Shown piece after piece: positions 43,128-52,159 of a stretch of DNA of 64,000 bases (positions are counted from its first letter, which is position 1; the number at the start of each line of letters is the position of its first letter). The position numbers were made by a program, and so were the translations under genes. The notes under the pieces are model-generated. The model saw only the letters and a list, made by a program, of their open reading frames with translations, was not told where the DNA came from and made no database searches. Origin of the DNA: Methylotenera_A sp040387515 (GTDB lineage: Bacteria > Pseudomonadota > Gammaproteobacteria > Burkholderiales > Methylophilaceae); contig JAZKDP010000005.1 of the NCBI GenBank assembly GCA_040387515.1, positions 1 through 64,000 of the forward strand, read 5' to 3'.

Positions 43128-44252
43128 TTGCGCATATTCAAAAAATCATTATCTAATGAGTTAGTCAGCACCGCTGGTGGACTGTTTTTAATACTCATGG
43201 GTATTGTTATCGCTCAACGCGCAGGCTATTTGGTACGCAGCGCTGCAAAAGGCTGGATTCCAAATGATGCCATCACTACTTTGTTAGGCTTTAACATGGT
43301 TAAGTTCCTACCCATGATTTTGTCGTTGACGATTTTTTTAAGCGTATTGATGACACTCACACGCTGGCATCGCGATTCTGAAATGGCGGTATGGTTTAGC
43401 TCTGGCCTTAGTGTAAGCAATTGGATACGGCCTATTTTAAATTTTGCAGCGCCTGTTACGGTCGTGATTTTTTTGCTGAGTTTTTTTGTGATGCCTTGGG
43501 CCACACAAAAAGTGGAAGATTATCGTGTGCAACTAAAAAGCCGCGATGATTTAGCTTCTATTAGCCCAGGTGTCTTTAAAGAATCCAATGGTGGGGAACG
43601 CATTTATTTCATTGAAGGCTTTGATCAACTAGGTAATGTAGTCAAAAATATTTTTGTGCAAACTACCCAGCATCAAAAAACGGGTGTGGTTGTCTCCTCA
43701 ACAGGACATCGCGACAAAGCCAAGAATGGGGATAACTTTATCGTTCTAGAAAAAGGTCGTCGCTATGAAAGCAAGCCGAATACCGCTGAAGTCTCAACCA
43801 CAGAATTTGAGCGTTACGCCATTCGCATTGAAACCAAAGAGGTCGCACGCAAGCCTAGTTCTACAGATACACTTTCTACTGTACAGCTATTAAGTAGCGA
43901 ATTACCTGCTGATCAAGCCGAATTACAGTGGCGCTTGGCGATTCCCATTTCCGCGCTGATATTGGTTGTATTAGCAGTGCCATTAAGCTTTGTTGATCCG
44001 CGCGCTGGCCGTTCACTTAATTTAATGTTTGCACTGCTTATTTACATCATCTACAACAATATTTTAAGTATTTTTCAAGCCTGGGTCACACAAGGGCGCT
44101 TAAGCAGTCTAGTCGGGTTGTGGCCTGTACATGTTTTCTTTTTACTATTAGCCTTTTACATGTACTATCGACGCACCTATTTGCTACCGATTATCCCTGC
44201 TTTTTTCTCAATTTTTTGGCCAGGCAATTGGTTAAAATCACATAAAACTTAA
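43128..44252 (+). CDS. lptF: LptF, LPS export ABC permease
   Basis: This is one of two permeases of the LptB2FG complex that extracts LPS from the inner membrane. The 374-residue protein has the six-helix LptF/YjgP topology with a large periplasmic beta-jellyroll between helices 3 and 4. It includes SISPGVFKE, the loop for LptC/A contact, and the C-terminal DPRAGRSLNLMFALLIY. The start is TTG (43128-43130), placing the N-terminus at MRIFKKSLSNEL, right for the family; no ATG is suitable. lptG follows after 11 bp. Confidence 0.95.
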   Translation: MRIFKKSLSNELVSTAGGLFLILMGIVIAQRAGYLVRSAAKGWIPNDAITTLLGFNMVKFLPMILSLTIFLSVLMTLTRWHRDSEMAVWFSSGLSVSNWIRPILNFAAPVTVVIFLLSFFVMPWATQKVEDYRVQLKSRDDLASISPGVFKESNGGERIYFIEGFDQLGNVVKNIFVQTTQHQKTGVVVSSTGHRDKAKNGDNFIVLEKGRRYESKPNTAEVSTTEFERYAIRIETKEVARKPSSTDTLSTVQLLSSELPADQAELQWRLAIPISALILVVLAVPLSFVDPRAGRSLNLMFALLIYIIYNNILSIFQAWVTQGRLSSLVGLWPVHVFFLLLAFYMYYRRTYLLPIIPAFFSIFWPGNWLKSHKT

Positions 44253-44263
44253 TCATTGATTGC

Positions 44264-45352
44264 ATGAACATTTTTAATCGTTATTTTTGGCAAGAATGCT
44301 GCGTTAGCATCTTGATGATTATGCTAGGTTTACTGGCATTATTCTCGTTCTTTGATTTGATTCAAGAATTAGACACGCTTGGACGTGGCGATTACGGCAT
44401 TAATAAAATGCTGGTGTTCGTGCTGTTAAGCATTCCTGGACATATATACGAAGTAGTACCTGTCGCGGTATTGGTTGGCATGATGTACAGCCTTGGCACA
44501 TTAGGGAGAAACTCTGAATTAGTTGTAATGCGTGTCAGCGGCTTATCCATCATGAATATTGGCTGGATTTTAATCAAGATTGGCTTGCTGTTTACGATTA
44601 TCACCTTTTTCGTAGGCGAGTTAATCACCCCATTCAGCGAAAAAATGGCGCAACGCATGCGTATTCAAGCCACCGACTCAGTGATTGCTCAAGATTTCAA
44701 AACAGGCTTATGGGTGAAAGATGGTAGAAGCTTCGTCAATGTAGAAACTGTTCTGCCAGACGCCAGCTTAATGAATATCCATATTTATGAATTCGATGAA
44801 AACTTCAGATTGCGCAGCATTAGTGACGCCAAAAATGGCGCTTTTGAAGATGAGCGCTGGCGCCTATCTGACGTGACTCAAACAAAATTTAATACGTTTA
44901 AAAAAATACAATCCAATAATGTGCAAGTCCAGTTTTTTAATGAAGCCAACTGGAAATCACTCATCCGCCCCGAGCTGCTGAATGTATTATTGGTGGCACC
45001 AGAAAAAATGTCGGCTTGGAATTTATATTCATTTATCAATCACTTAGAAACTAATAAACAAAAAACTACGCGTTACCAAGTCGCCTTGTGGGCAAAAATG
45101 ATTTACCCACTGGCTTGCATGGTGATGGTTGTATTGGCATTGCCATTTGGCTTTTTGCAACAACGTTCTGGCGGTACTAGTACTAAAATTTTTATTGGCG
45201 TGATGCTTGGGGTGGTGTATCAAATCATGAATCGCATATTCATTCACTTAGGCGTTTTGAACGATTGGCCGCCATTAATGAGTGCCATTATCCCGACCAT
45301 TCTATTTTTAATGGCAGGTTTAAGTATGCTATTTATTGTGGAACGAAGGTAG
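44264..45352 (+). CDS. lptG: LptG, LPS export ABC permease
   Basis: This is the second permease of the LPS exporter. The 362-residue protein begins MNIFNRYFWQEC and has the LptG loop FFDLIQELDTLGRGDYG after helix 1. The GTLGRNSELVVMRVSG coupling helix is present, with the PFGFLQQRSGG segment near helix 5. It completes lptF-lptG and converges with the RDD gene. Confidence 0.96.
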   Translation: MNIFNRYFWQECCVSILMIMLGLLALFSFFDLIQELDTLGRGDYGINKMLVFVLLSIPGHIYEVVPVAVLVGMMYSLGTLGRNSELVVMRVSGLSIMNIGWILIKIGLLFTIITFFVGELITPFSEKMAQRMRIQATDSVIAQDFKTGLWVKDGRSFVNVETVLPDASLMNIHIYEFDENFRLRSISDAKNGAFEDERWRLSDVTQTKFNTFKKIQSNNVQVQFFNEANWKSLIRPELLNVLLVAPEKMSAWNLYSFINHLETNKQKTTRYQVALWAKMIYPLACMVMVVLALPFGFLQQRSGGTSTKIFIGVMLGVVYQIMNRIFIHLGVLNDWPPLMSAIIPTILFLMAGLSMLFIVERR

Positions 45353-45373
45353 AAACCTTATCTTAATTTAAGT

Positions 45374-45414
45374 AATAGAAACTGAAATTTAGTTGTACTA
45401 TTTTAGTTTCTATT
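45374..45414. terminator. Hairpin between lptG and the RDD gene
   Basis: AATAGAAACTGAAAT (45374-45388) pairs with ATTTTAGTTTCTATT (45400-45414), a 15-bp stem with one G-T pair. It overlaps the last codons of the RDD gene and could terminate both convergent transcripts. Confidence 0.6.
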
Positions 45415-45816
45415 CACCGCGACAAAGCGCGATTTCAGTAATCTGTCGTGTAGATATAATTGATTTTTATCGACAAAAATCCATACAAAACCGAGCCCGA
45501 AAACCAGCGCAGACAGGCTTGCTAAGATATACCTAACAATTGCTTCCCTAACGCTGAGCGTTGCTCCAGCCTGATTAACCAGTTTTATTTTCCAAGTTTG
45601 CGCAGCCAAAGTTTGACCGCTTTTGCTCCAACACCACACAAAATAAGCGCCTGTCACCAGCCACAAGAAAACTTGTAAGAAGAAACGCTTATACGAATGC
45701 GTGGCATCGCCAAACAACGCAATAAATATCCAAGCAGATATAAACCATAACGCAATTAATAATAGCAATTCGTAAACGCAAGCCGCAAACAGCCTAAAGT
45801 AACTTATTTTAATCAT
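45403..45816 (-). CDS. RDD family membrane protein
   Basis: This 137-residue protein has three or four helices and the RDD architecture: an Arg in helix 1 context (YFRLFAACVYELLLL), two Asp-containing segments, and AAQTWKIKLVN followed by SVREAIVRYILASLSAL. RDD proteins have been linked to ion or osmotic transport, but no function is known here. In many betaproteobacteria the gene sits beside the DUF3106/DUF3619/sigma operon, as here, but a terminator (45883-45918) separates it from DUF3106. Confidence 0.85.
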   Translation of the reverse strand: MIKISYFRLFAACVYELLLLIALWFISAWIFIALFGDATHSYKRFFLQVFLWLVTGAYFVWCWSKSGQTLAAQTWKIKLVNQAGATLSVREAIVRYILASLSALVFGLGFVWIFVDKNQLYLHDRLLKSRFVAVNRN

Positions 45817-45882
45817 TGCCTCTGACTCATCTTTTCTTCATCATCATTTTTACGCTGTGGAATATTAAAGGCACTTGCATAT

Positions 45883-45918
45883 AAAAAGCCCACTACATCA
45901 ATCAATAGTGGGCTTTTT
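45883..45918 (-). terminator. Terminator of the sigma factor/DUF3619/DUF3106 operon
   Basis: GCCCACTA (45888-45895) pairs with TAGTGGGC (45906-45913), with five A residues before and five T residues after. It lies 29 bp past the DUF3106 stop and within the gap before the RDD gene. Confidence 0.9.
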
Positions 45919-45946
45919 ATCATTCATCAAATCTAAATATTCATAC

Positions 45947-46456
45947 TTAATCGAACTCTGGATCGTAATCTAGCTCTGGTGACTCTTTACGTAGTTTTCT
46001 GCGATCAGCTTCAGATAGTTTTTGGTAATCCGCCCATTTTTTACGTACTTCATCTTGCTTGTCTGCACTTAATGCATGAAATTGCTGATAGCGTTTGCGT
46101 GCATTTTCGCGTTCGTAAGGTGTCATCCGACTCCAACTGTTTAACCGCTTTTGCACACGCTGCTGTTTTTGCGTATCCATTTTTGGATAATCTCTAGCAA
46201 TATCCAACATTTTTTCGCGCTGCCAAGGCCGCAAAGTATCCCACTCAGCGGCTAATGGCGACAACACTGTGCGTTGGTCTTCTGATAATTGCACCCAGCT
46301 TTTAGTTGATGCCTGGCTACTTGAATTATCATTCAGTGAGGATTTAATGCTACCGATATCGCCCATCGCCAATTTAAGAGGCTGGTTGTAATCCATCAGT
46401 TCTTGTGCATTTAATTGGCTTGCAACGAGCATCATCAACAATAAAATTTTATTCAT
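45947..46456 (-). CDS. Secreted DUF3106 protein
   Basis: This 169-residue protein has a signal peptide (about 1-17, ending LNAQE). The mature protein carries a series of Trp/Arg helical repeats of about 25 residues: WVQLSEDQRTVLSPL, WDTLRPWQREKMLDI, WSRMTPYERENARKR, YQQFHALSADKQDEV, WADYQKLSEADRRKL. This is the DUF3106 pattern. The function is unknown; the repeats resemble periplasmic helical sensors such as CpxP/Spy only in general character. It is the last gene of the sigma factor operon, about 99 bp after DUF3619. Confidence 0.85.
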   Translation of the reverse strand: MNKILLLMMLVASQLNAQELMDYNQPLKLAMGDIGSIKSSLNDNSSSQASTKSWVQLSEDQRTVLSPLAAEWDTLRPWQREKMLDIARDYPKMDTQKQQRVQKRLNSWSRMTPYERENARKRYQQFHALSADKQDEVRKKWADYQKLSEADRRKLRKESPELDYDPEFD

Positions 46457-46555
46457 TCGTTATATTTTCTTTTAAGCTATTTTTATCATTCTAATACCAC
46501 AACCTAGTACTGCAAATACTTTAGATTTTACTGATGACCAATTTTTTATATTAGC

Positions 46556-46987
46556 TTAGAGCTTTGCGTGTGCAGTATTTAAAGAAGGCTCAAAAGCAGT
46601 ATCTACAAAGGCCTCTGGCGGCAATTCTGCTGCCAATAAGAATGCATCGCCATGCTCAATGTTTTGACCAAAAGCGTGCATTAATACAAAGCCGGCAATA
46701 ATTGCCCCTAGCAACATGCCTGTCGCTGCAATACGATGGTGTTCCGCCCAGTAAACTACATTGCTAATAGTACCGTCGCCATTTATTGTCCCTGCTTGTC
46801 GCATGTGTGCTTTTACTGCTTGCTCTCGCCCATTTTCAAGTTGTTTCAATGTGCGCATACTCAAAAGATTGGCATGTGCATTTAACAAACCAGCGATTTT
46901 TTTGGCTTGAATATCTTCCGATGCTTCATCAGCTAAAGGATTAGTTTGTATGTTCTGATTGTCCTGATTCATGTTGTTTTCCGTCAT
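46556..46987 (-). CDS. DUF3619 single-span membrane protein, candidate anti-sigma factor
   Basis: This 143-residue protein has a cytoplasmic N-terminal helical part (AKKIAGLLNAHANLLSMRTLKQLENGREQAV, the DUF3619 signature), one membrane helix (about 92-110) and a short acidic periplasmic tail ending FEPSLNTAHAKL. Its ATG overlaps the sigma gene stop (46984-46987), so translation is coupled. Position and topology fit an anti-sigma factor, but no zinc anti-sigma HxxxCxxC motif is present; that role is inference. Confidence 0.82.
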   Translation of the reverse strand: MTENNMNQDNQNIQTNPLADEASEDIQAKKIAGLLNAHANLLSMRTLKQLENGREQAVKAHMRQAGTINGDGTISNVVYWAEHHRIAATGMLLGAIIAGFVLMHAFGQNIEHGDAFLLAAELPPEAFVDTAFEPSLNTAHAKL

Positions 46988-47574
46988 GACTCTACTCCTA
47001 AATGTGCAATTGCGCGTGCGCCTAAACCTTGTTTTTCTAGAATGGCGGCTAATGTGTGCACTGCACGCGAGCAGTGTGTTTTTACACTACCTTGTGAACA
47101 ACCCATCGATCGGGCAGTTTCCGCAACGTCCATATCTTCCCAATAACGCAATATGAAGGCTTCTCGTTGACGTGCGGGCAACTTTTCAATGGCTTTTTCA
47201 ATGACTTTCATGGTTTGGCTGCGTTCAAGCTGTGCCATCGGATTTTCAGACGCATCTTCTACATCAATAGTCTCTAAGGGATCATGATCATCTTCACCAT
47301 CTTGTCCAGCACCAAAAGAGGAAAGCAGTGTTGTCCATAAATTGCGCACCTTTTGTCTGCGCCAAAAATCGCGCATGGTATTTTGCAAAATACGTTGAAA
47401 CAACATGGGATATTCTGTTACTGGTTTATCCGCATATTTTTCTGCAAGTTTTAGCATCGAGTCTTGCACAATATCCAATGCAGCCTGCTCCTCGCGCACG
47501 GCATACACTGTTTGCTTGAAAGCGCGGCGCTCTACATCGCGCAAAAAATCTGATAATTCTTGAGAACTAGCCAT
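46984..47574 (-). CDS. ECF-type RNA polymerase sigma factor
   Basis: This 196-residue sigma-70 family protein has region 2 (SMLKLAEKY, then FQRILQNTMRDFWRRQKVRNLW) and region 4 (IEKLPARQREAFILRYWEDMDVAETARSMGCSQGSVKTHCSRAVHTL) with its helix-turn-helix. A linker of about 45 acidic residues separates the domains, longer than in compact ECF factors. Betaproteobacteria commonly encode it just upstream of DUF3619. It is divergent from the PP0621-type gene. Confidence 0.92.
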   Translation of the reverse strand: MASSQELSDFLRDVERRAFKQTVYAVREEQAALDIVQDSMLKLAEKYADKPVTEYPMLFQRILQNTMRDFWRRQKVRNLWTTLLSSFGAGQDGEDDHDPLETIDVEDASENPMAQLERSQTMKVIEKAIEKLPARQREAFILRYWEDMDVAETARSMGCSQGSVKTHCSRAVHTLAAILEKQGLGARAIAHLGVES

Positions 47575-47759
47575 GAGATTGGTTATTTAATTGTTGTTAT
47601 CAGTATAACAGTTTTAAGTTTTATACAGATTTAGCTTAGCTTGCATTTGAGCCTTATCGCTTCTGGCTTTTCTAGCAAACAAGCTTAACAGACTTGTAAC
47701 TGCCGCGCTTTTAGTTACAATCCTTGTTGTTAAACAACTTCAGATTAATTAGGAAAAAT

Positions 47760-47999
47760 ATGGCGCGCGTTCTACTGCTAATATTGCTAGGCTGGCTGCT
47801 TTATGTGGTGATTAAACGCATCATTACCACATCAAAATTTAAAAACACAGCGTCAGAAAGCGATGCAGCGAAACCTAAAGTAGATGAAAGAATAGTGCAA
47901 TGCTCGCAGTGCGGCCTACATGTGCCAGAGTCTGATAGCCATATACAAAACAATCAGGTTGTCTGCAACAATTCTGAGTGTAATCACACCTCCAATTAG
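47760..47999 (+). CDS. PP0621-type small membrane protein with zinc-ribbon-like C-terminus
   Basis: From the ATG at 47760 (with AGGAAA just upstream) this is a 79-residue protein. It has one N-terminal membrane helix (about 3-20, VLLLILLGWLLYVVI), a basic linker and a C-terminal CSQCGLHVPESDS...VVCNNSEC with four cysteines, likely a small zinc ribbon. A TTG-initiated longer form from 47724 is unlikely. It matches the small protein usually found directly before pilS in proteobacteria and ends 1 bp before pilS. Confidence 0.82.
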   Translation: MARVLLLILLGWLLYVVIKRIITTSKFKNTASESDAAKPKVDERIVQCSQCGLHVPESDSHIQNNQVVCNNSECNHTSN

Positions 48000-48000
48000 T

Positions 48001-49638
48001 ATGATAGCAATTGAATTAACACCCGATATTGACGCCACGATTACCGCCACCCGTTGGCGCAGTCTAAAACTCTACAACGGCTATCGCATGTTAATTGCAC
48101 TGATGTTTTTAATCATGCAAAGCACAATGGGTGAAGGCAATCTTTTACTCAATAGTGAAAAAGATTTATTTTCCAATTTGGTATTGGGCTATTTTGTTTT
48201 CAGCTGCATATCAGCCACTTTTACTTGGTTAGAAAAACCCAATATCGACCTCAATCTGCCCGCGCAAATTATTATTGATATTATATTTATTGTGCTGTTA
48301 ATGCATGCACAACAAGATGGTGTAGTTGGCGTTGGTTTATTGCTTATTATCACCATTGCCAGCGCAAGCTTAATTAGCGAGGGCCGCTTGGCCTTATTTT
48401 ATGCCGCACTAGCCACCATTGGCATTTTAATTGAGCAAACCTACCGCATGCTCATCATAGGCAGGTTAGCAGAAAACTATACTGCCGCAGTTATGTTGAG
48501 CTTGAGCTGTTTTGCTACCGCATGGTTGGCGCACAGTTTAGCCAAACGCATGCAAAAAAGTGAATTGCTGGCTTCTCAACGTGGCTTAGATGTTAAAAAC
48601 TTGGCCCAAATTAATGCATTAATCACGCATGAAATGCAAGATGGTGTGCTGGTAGTCGATCACAACCTTCACATTAAACACCACAATATGCAAGCCAAAA
48701 ACTTGTTAGGCCTAGACAGTAATGATGCCGATAATTGGCAGGAAAATTCATTAAACAATATTTCACCAGACATTAGCAAAGTACTACAGGTTTGGATGCA
48801 TGAAACTGAGCCGCAGTCTGAAAACACGCAAGCGAATATTTTAAAACTGAATGCTTTATCACGTGAGTTAAGACTGAGGTTTTTACCTGTGAATGATAAC
48901 CGCCAACAAGGTGCCGTTATTTTTATTGAAGACTGGTCACAAATGCAAATCCAAGCGCACCAAGTTAAATTGGTCGCATTGGGCCGCCTAACGGCCAACA
49001 TTGCACATGAAATCCGCAATCCACTTAGCGCCATTAGTCACGCCAATCAATTGTTGCAGGAAGAAGAACATATTAATCCTGCAAACCAGCGTATGCTGCA
49101 AATCATCAGCGACAATGTACAACGTGTTGACCAAATTATTAAAGATGTATTGGAGCTTAATCGGCGCGATCGTACCAATCAGGAGTTAATTCACCTAGAG
49201 AACTTTATGACCGATTTTTACACGCAATTTTGCGCAGTAGAAAAAATCCCGCCGCATTGTTTTAAGTTAGAGATGAATGCTTCAGAGGCTGTCATTTCTT
49301 TCGACCGTCGGCATTTAAATCAAATTTTGTGGAATATGTGCAAGAATGGCTGGCGGCACTCCCAACAAAATGAAAACAGCTTAATGTTGCTGGTATCAGC
49401 AAAAACTCAGACCATACAAATCGAAATTATCGATGATGGCAGCGGCATATCAGAAAGCGTGCGTAGCCATTTGTTTGAACCTTTCTTTACCACGGAAAAA
49501 TCGGGTACGGGTTTAGGCCTTTATATTGCACGCGAACTGGCCGATGCAAATGGTGCTAAGCTACAGCATAAAATTCCAAGCAAAACTATTCCGCCCAATA
49601 TTGGCACGCAATTTATCATTTATATCAAAAAGGCTTAA
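48001..49638 (+). CDS. pilS: PilS-like sensor histidine kinase
   Basis: This is the sensor of the PilS-PilR system that controls type IV pilin transcription. From ATG 48001 it has 545 residues, with about six N-terminal helices (residues 30-190) and a PAS domain (about 215-320, MQDGVLVVDHNLHIKHHN). The HisKA box is ANIAHEIRNPLSAISHANQLL (H336), and the ATPase domain ends in GTGLGLYIARELADANGA. A longer reading from 47920 overlaps the upstream gene and is rejected. pilR follows after 6 bp. Confidence 0.93.
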   Translation: MIAIELTPDIDATITATRWRSLKLYNGYRMLIALMFLIMQSTMGEGNLLLNSEKDLFSNLVLGYFVFSCISATFTWLEKPNIDLNLPAQIIIDIIFIVLLMHAQQDGVVGVGLLLIITIASASLISEGRLALFYAALATIGILIEQTYRMLIIGRLAENYTAAVMLSLSCFATAWLAHSLAKRMQKSELLASQRGLDVKNLAQINALITHEMQDGVLVVDHNLHIKHHNMQAKNLLGLDSNDADNWQENSLNNISPDISKVLQVWMHETEPQSENTQANILKLNALSRELRLRFLPVNDNRQQGAVIFIEDWSQMQIQAHQVKLVALGRLTANIAHEIRNPLSAISHANQLLQEEEHINPANQRMLQIISDNVQRVDQIIKDVLELNRRDRTNQELIHLENFMTDFYTQFCAVEKIPPHCFKLEMNASEAVISFDRRHLNQILWNMCKNGWRHSQQNENSLMLLVSAKTQTIQIEIIDDGSGISESVRSHLFEPFFTTEKSGTGLGLYIARELADANGAKLQHKIPSKTIPPNIGTQFIIYIKKA

Positions 49639-49644
49639 ATTTTA

Positions 49645-51036
49645 ATGGCGCAATTTAACTGCTTAGTGGTTGATGATGAAACAGACATCCGTGAACTAGT
49701 GGTATTAACCCTAGAGCGCATGGATATTAGAGCAGATAGCGCTGGCAATTTGACCGAGGCTAAACAATTACTCGCCAGCCAAAGTTATAATTTATGCTTA
49801 ACTGATATGCGACTACCCGATGGACTTGGGCTGGAACTGGTACAGCATATTGCAGCCAATTATATTGGTTTACCCGTCGCTGTGATTACCGCTTATGGTA
49901 GTGCCGAAAATGCCGTTTCTGCCTTAAAAGCAGGCGCATTTGACTATTTAACCAAGCCTATTTCACTCAAACAACTGCGCCCATTAGTAGAGTCTGCACT
50001 TAAGTTATCCAGCTCAGACGTTAAACAAACTCAAAACACGGTTGATTTAATCGGCAAATCACCTGCCATGGATTATGTACGCAGCATGATAGCAAAACTA
50101 GCTCGAAGCCAAGCGCCTGTTTACATCAGCGGTGAATCTGGTAGCGGTAAGGAATTAGCAGCAAGACTGATTCATAGCAATAGCTCACGGCGCGATAAAT
50201 CTTTTGTGGCAGTTAACTGTGGCGCGATTCCCGAAAATTTAATGGAAAGTGAGTTCTTTGGCTATAAAAAAGGGGCTTTTACAGGGGCGGCGCAAGATAC
50301 TTCCGGCTTGTTCCAAGCAGCCAATGGCGGTACGCTTTTTCTGGATGAAGTCGCGGATTTGCCTTTGGTCATGCAAGTGAAATTATTACGCGCCATTCAA
50401 GAAAAGAAAGTACGTGCGGTTGGCGGCACAACGGAGGAAAGTGTGGATGTGCGCATTATCAGCGCCACACATAAAAACTTAGGCGAGATGATGAGCAACA
50501 GCCTATTCAGGCAGGATTTATATTATCGCCTCAATGTTATTCAACTTAAAATGCCTGCACTGCGTGATAGACCAGAAGATATACCTGAGCTCACACAAAA
50601 ACTATTACAAAAACTATGTGATGCGCAATCGATTGCTTTGCCAATATTGGACGAAAATGCCGCTAAATTAATTGGTAAGTTGCATTTTGACGGCAATGTG
50701 CGTGAGTTAGAAAACATGTTAGAACGTGCACTGGCATTGTGCGATGGCCAGAAAATATGCATGGATGATTTGCTAATGGATCAAGAGTTCAAATTTAGAA
50801 CAAATGACAAAGTCATTTTTGACCCAAGCAAAACCCTAGAAATAGGCTTGCCGGAATATTTAGAAGATATTGAAAAACGCGCGATCCTAAAAGCACTAGC
50901 CAAAGCCAACAATAATAAAACAGCAGCAGCGAAATTGTTGGGGGTTAGCTTTAGAACCTTGCGATATCGGTTAACCAAGCTAGGCTTGGCTAAAGATGAC
51001 GATACGGATATGTCAGATGAAAGTCTGTACGATTAA
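49645..51036 (+). CDS. pilR: PilR-like sigma-54-dependent response regulator
   Basis: This is an NtrC-family activator of sigma-54 promoters. The 463-residue protein has a receiver domain with phospho-acceptor D54 (LCLTDMRLPDG). The AAA+ domain has Walker A GESGSGKE, the sigma-54 contact loop GAFTGA (from residue 210) and GGTLFLDEVADLP. A Fis-type helix-turn-helix (KTAAAKLLGVSFRTLRYRL) closes the protein. It is paired with pilS. The clear sigma-54 promoter at 24374-24389 ahead of a prepilin gene is its best candidate target here (inference). A strong terminator follows. Confidence 0.94.
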   Translation: MAQFNCLVVDDETDIRELVVLTLERMDIRADSAGNLTEAKQLLASQSYNLCLTDMRLPDGLGLELVQHIAANYIGLPVAVITAYGSAENAVSALKAGAFDYLTKPISLKQLRPLVESALKLSSSDVKQTQNTVDLIGKSPAMDYVRSMIAKLARSQAPVYISGESGSGKELAARLIHSNSSRRDKSFVAVNCGAIPENLMESEFFGYKKGAFTGAAQDTSGLFQAANGGTLFLDEVADLPLVMQVKLLRAIQEKKVRAVGGTTEESVDVRIISATHKNLGEMMSNSLFRQDLYYRLNVIQLKMPALRDRPEDIPELTQKLLQKLCDAQSIALPILDENAAKLIGKLHFDGNVRELENMLERALALCDGQKICMDDLLMDQEFKFRTNDKVIFDPSKTLEIGLPEYLEDIEKRAILKALAKANNNKTAAAKLLGVSFRTLRYRLTKLGLAKDDDTDMSDESLYD

Positions 51037-51047
51037 GCGAATATATT

Positions 51048-51080
51048 GGATTAGTTAATACCTATTAACTAATCCTTTTT
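51048..51080 (+). terminator. Terminator of pilSR
   Basis: GGATTAGTTAATA (51048-51060) pairs with TATTAACTAATCC (51063-51075), immediately followed by TTTTT. It lies 12 bp after the pilR stop and ahead of the convergent exchanger gene. Confidence 0.9.
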
Positions 51081-51091
51081 AGCCAGCGCTT

Positions 51092-52093
51092 TTAACTCAG
51101 CGCGATCACTAAATAGGTAACATACATTGCGCCGTTAACTAATAAATGCCACACGCGTATTCCACCTTTGTGCAGCAGGTAACGCATCCATAGCGCAGCA
51201 AGCAGTGTAATTACCAGCCCCCAAACCACTTCTGGACGCGGTTCCCACGGTGTTAAAGTAATACCGATCGCAGGTAACAATGTGCCTTGAAACACCATTG
51301 CGCCAGTAATATTGCCGAACGCCAACGTGTCTTTACCCTTGCGAATCCACAAAATACTGTTCACTTTTTCTGGTAATTCCGTTGCAATTGGAATGATAAG
51401 CAAAGATAACATCAGTGCAGAAATACCCAATAATTCTGATGCTTCATCTACGCCATCAATAAAGCCCTTAGCGCCTGCAATCAACAAAAGCAGGCCTAAA
51501 ATAATCTGCAAAGTAATGGTGAATGTGTTCGTTGGCAAGCCTGCACGACTTAAAAACATCGGGTTATGTGCTTCAGTTGCGTGGCCTTCTGCCACTAAAC
51601 TTTTTGAAGCGCGTAAAGTTTGCCACACATACACCACATAAATCATTATCATCGCAAAGCCGATTGCATAACGTATCCATACATCATGGTGAGGCACATA
51701 CAACGCTGCTGCTGCCAAAATAAATGCAACAATAAAATAGTTGATATCGCGCGTCAAACCTGTGCGCTCTGGACGTAAATGGCCGTTTGCACCGCGACGC
51801 TTATACACTGAAAGCGCCATCAGACTAAGTGATAAGGTAGCCAACATCAGCGGTGCGCCTAAAATTGCGCCTACGCCAATTTCATGGTTGGTTGCCATGC
51901 TGGCTGTACCTGCAAAAATTGCTAAAAGTGGCACCATGGTTTCTGGTAAAGCTGTACCAACAGCCGCAAACAACGAACCTGTGACACCTTCTGAAATGCC
52001 TAGCTTTTCACCTAAATGTTCAAGCGCGTTGGTAAATACCTCTGCCGCAATTAAAATTACAATCAACATTGCAAATAACTGTAGAAAAACCAT
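51092..52093 (-). CDS. Sodium/calcium exchanger-like membrane protein
   Basis: This 333-residue CaCA-superfamily antiporter has ten or eleven helices and two inverted repeats. The first ion-binding repeat contains FAAVGTALPETMVPLLAI and the second LLIIPIATELPEKVNSILW, each with the key acidic residue. It resembles bacterial YrbG/CaxA-type exchangers, but the transported ion cannot be read from sequence. It is divergent from ampD (66 bp) and converges with pilR. Confidence 0.88.
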   Translation of the reverse strand: MVFLQLFAMLIVILIAAEVFTNALEHLGEKLGISEGVTGSLFAAVGTALPETMVPLLAIFAGTASMATNHEIGVGAILGAPLMLATLSLSLMALSVYKRRGANGHLRPERTGLTRDINYFIVAFILAAAALYVPHHDVWIRYAIGFAMIMIYVVYVWQTLRASKSLVAEGHATEAHNPMFLSRAGLPTNTFTITLQIILGLLLLIAGAKGFIDGVDEASELLGISALMLSLLIIPIATELPEKVNSILWIRKGKDTLAFGNITGAMVFQGTLLPAIGITLTPWEPRPEVVWGLVITLLAALWMRYLLHKGGIRVWHLLVNGAMYVTYLVIALS

Positions 52094-52159
52094 GCTTAAA
52101 CATCTCTAAAAATTAGGTAAGATGGTATTTTATCGGATAAATCGTATTTAGCATCAATT

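Noticed and set aside
47920..48000. Longer PilS start overlapping the PP0621-type gene
   Set aside because: The extension is the upstream gene in another frame; ATG 48001 directly follows its stop.
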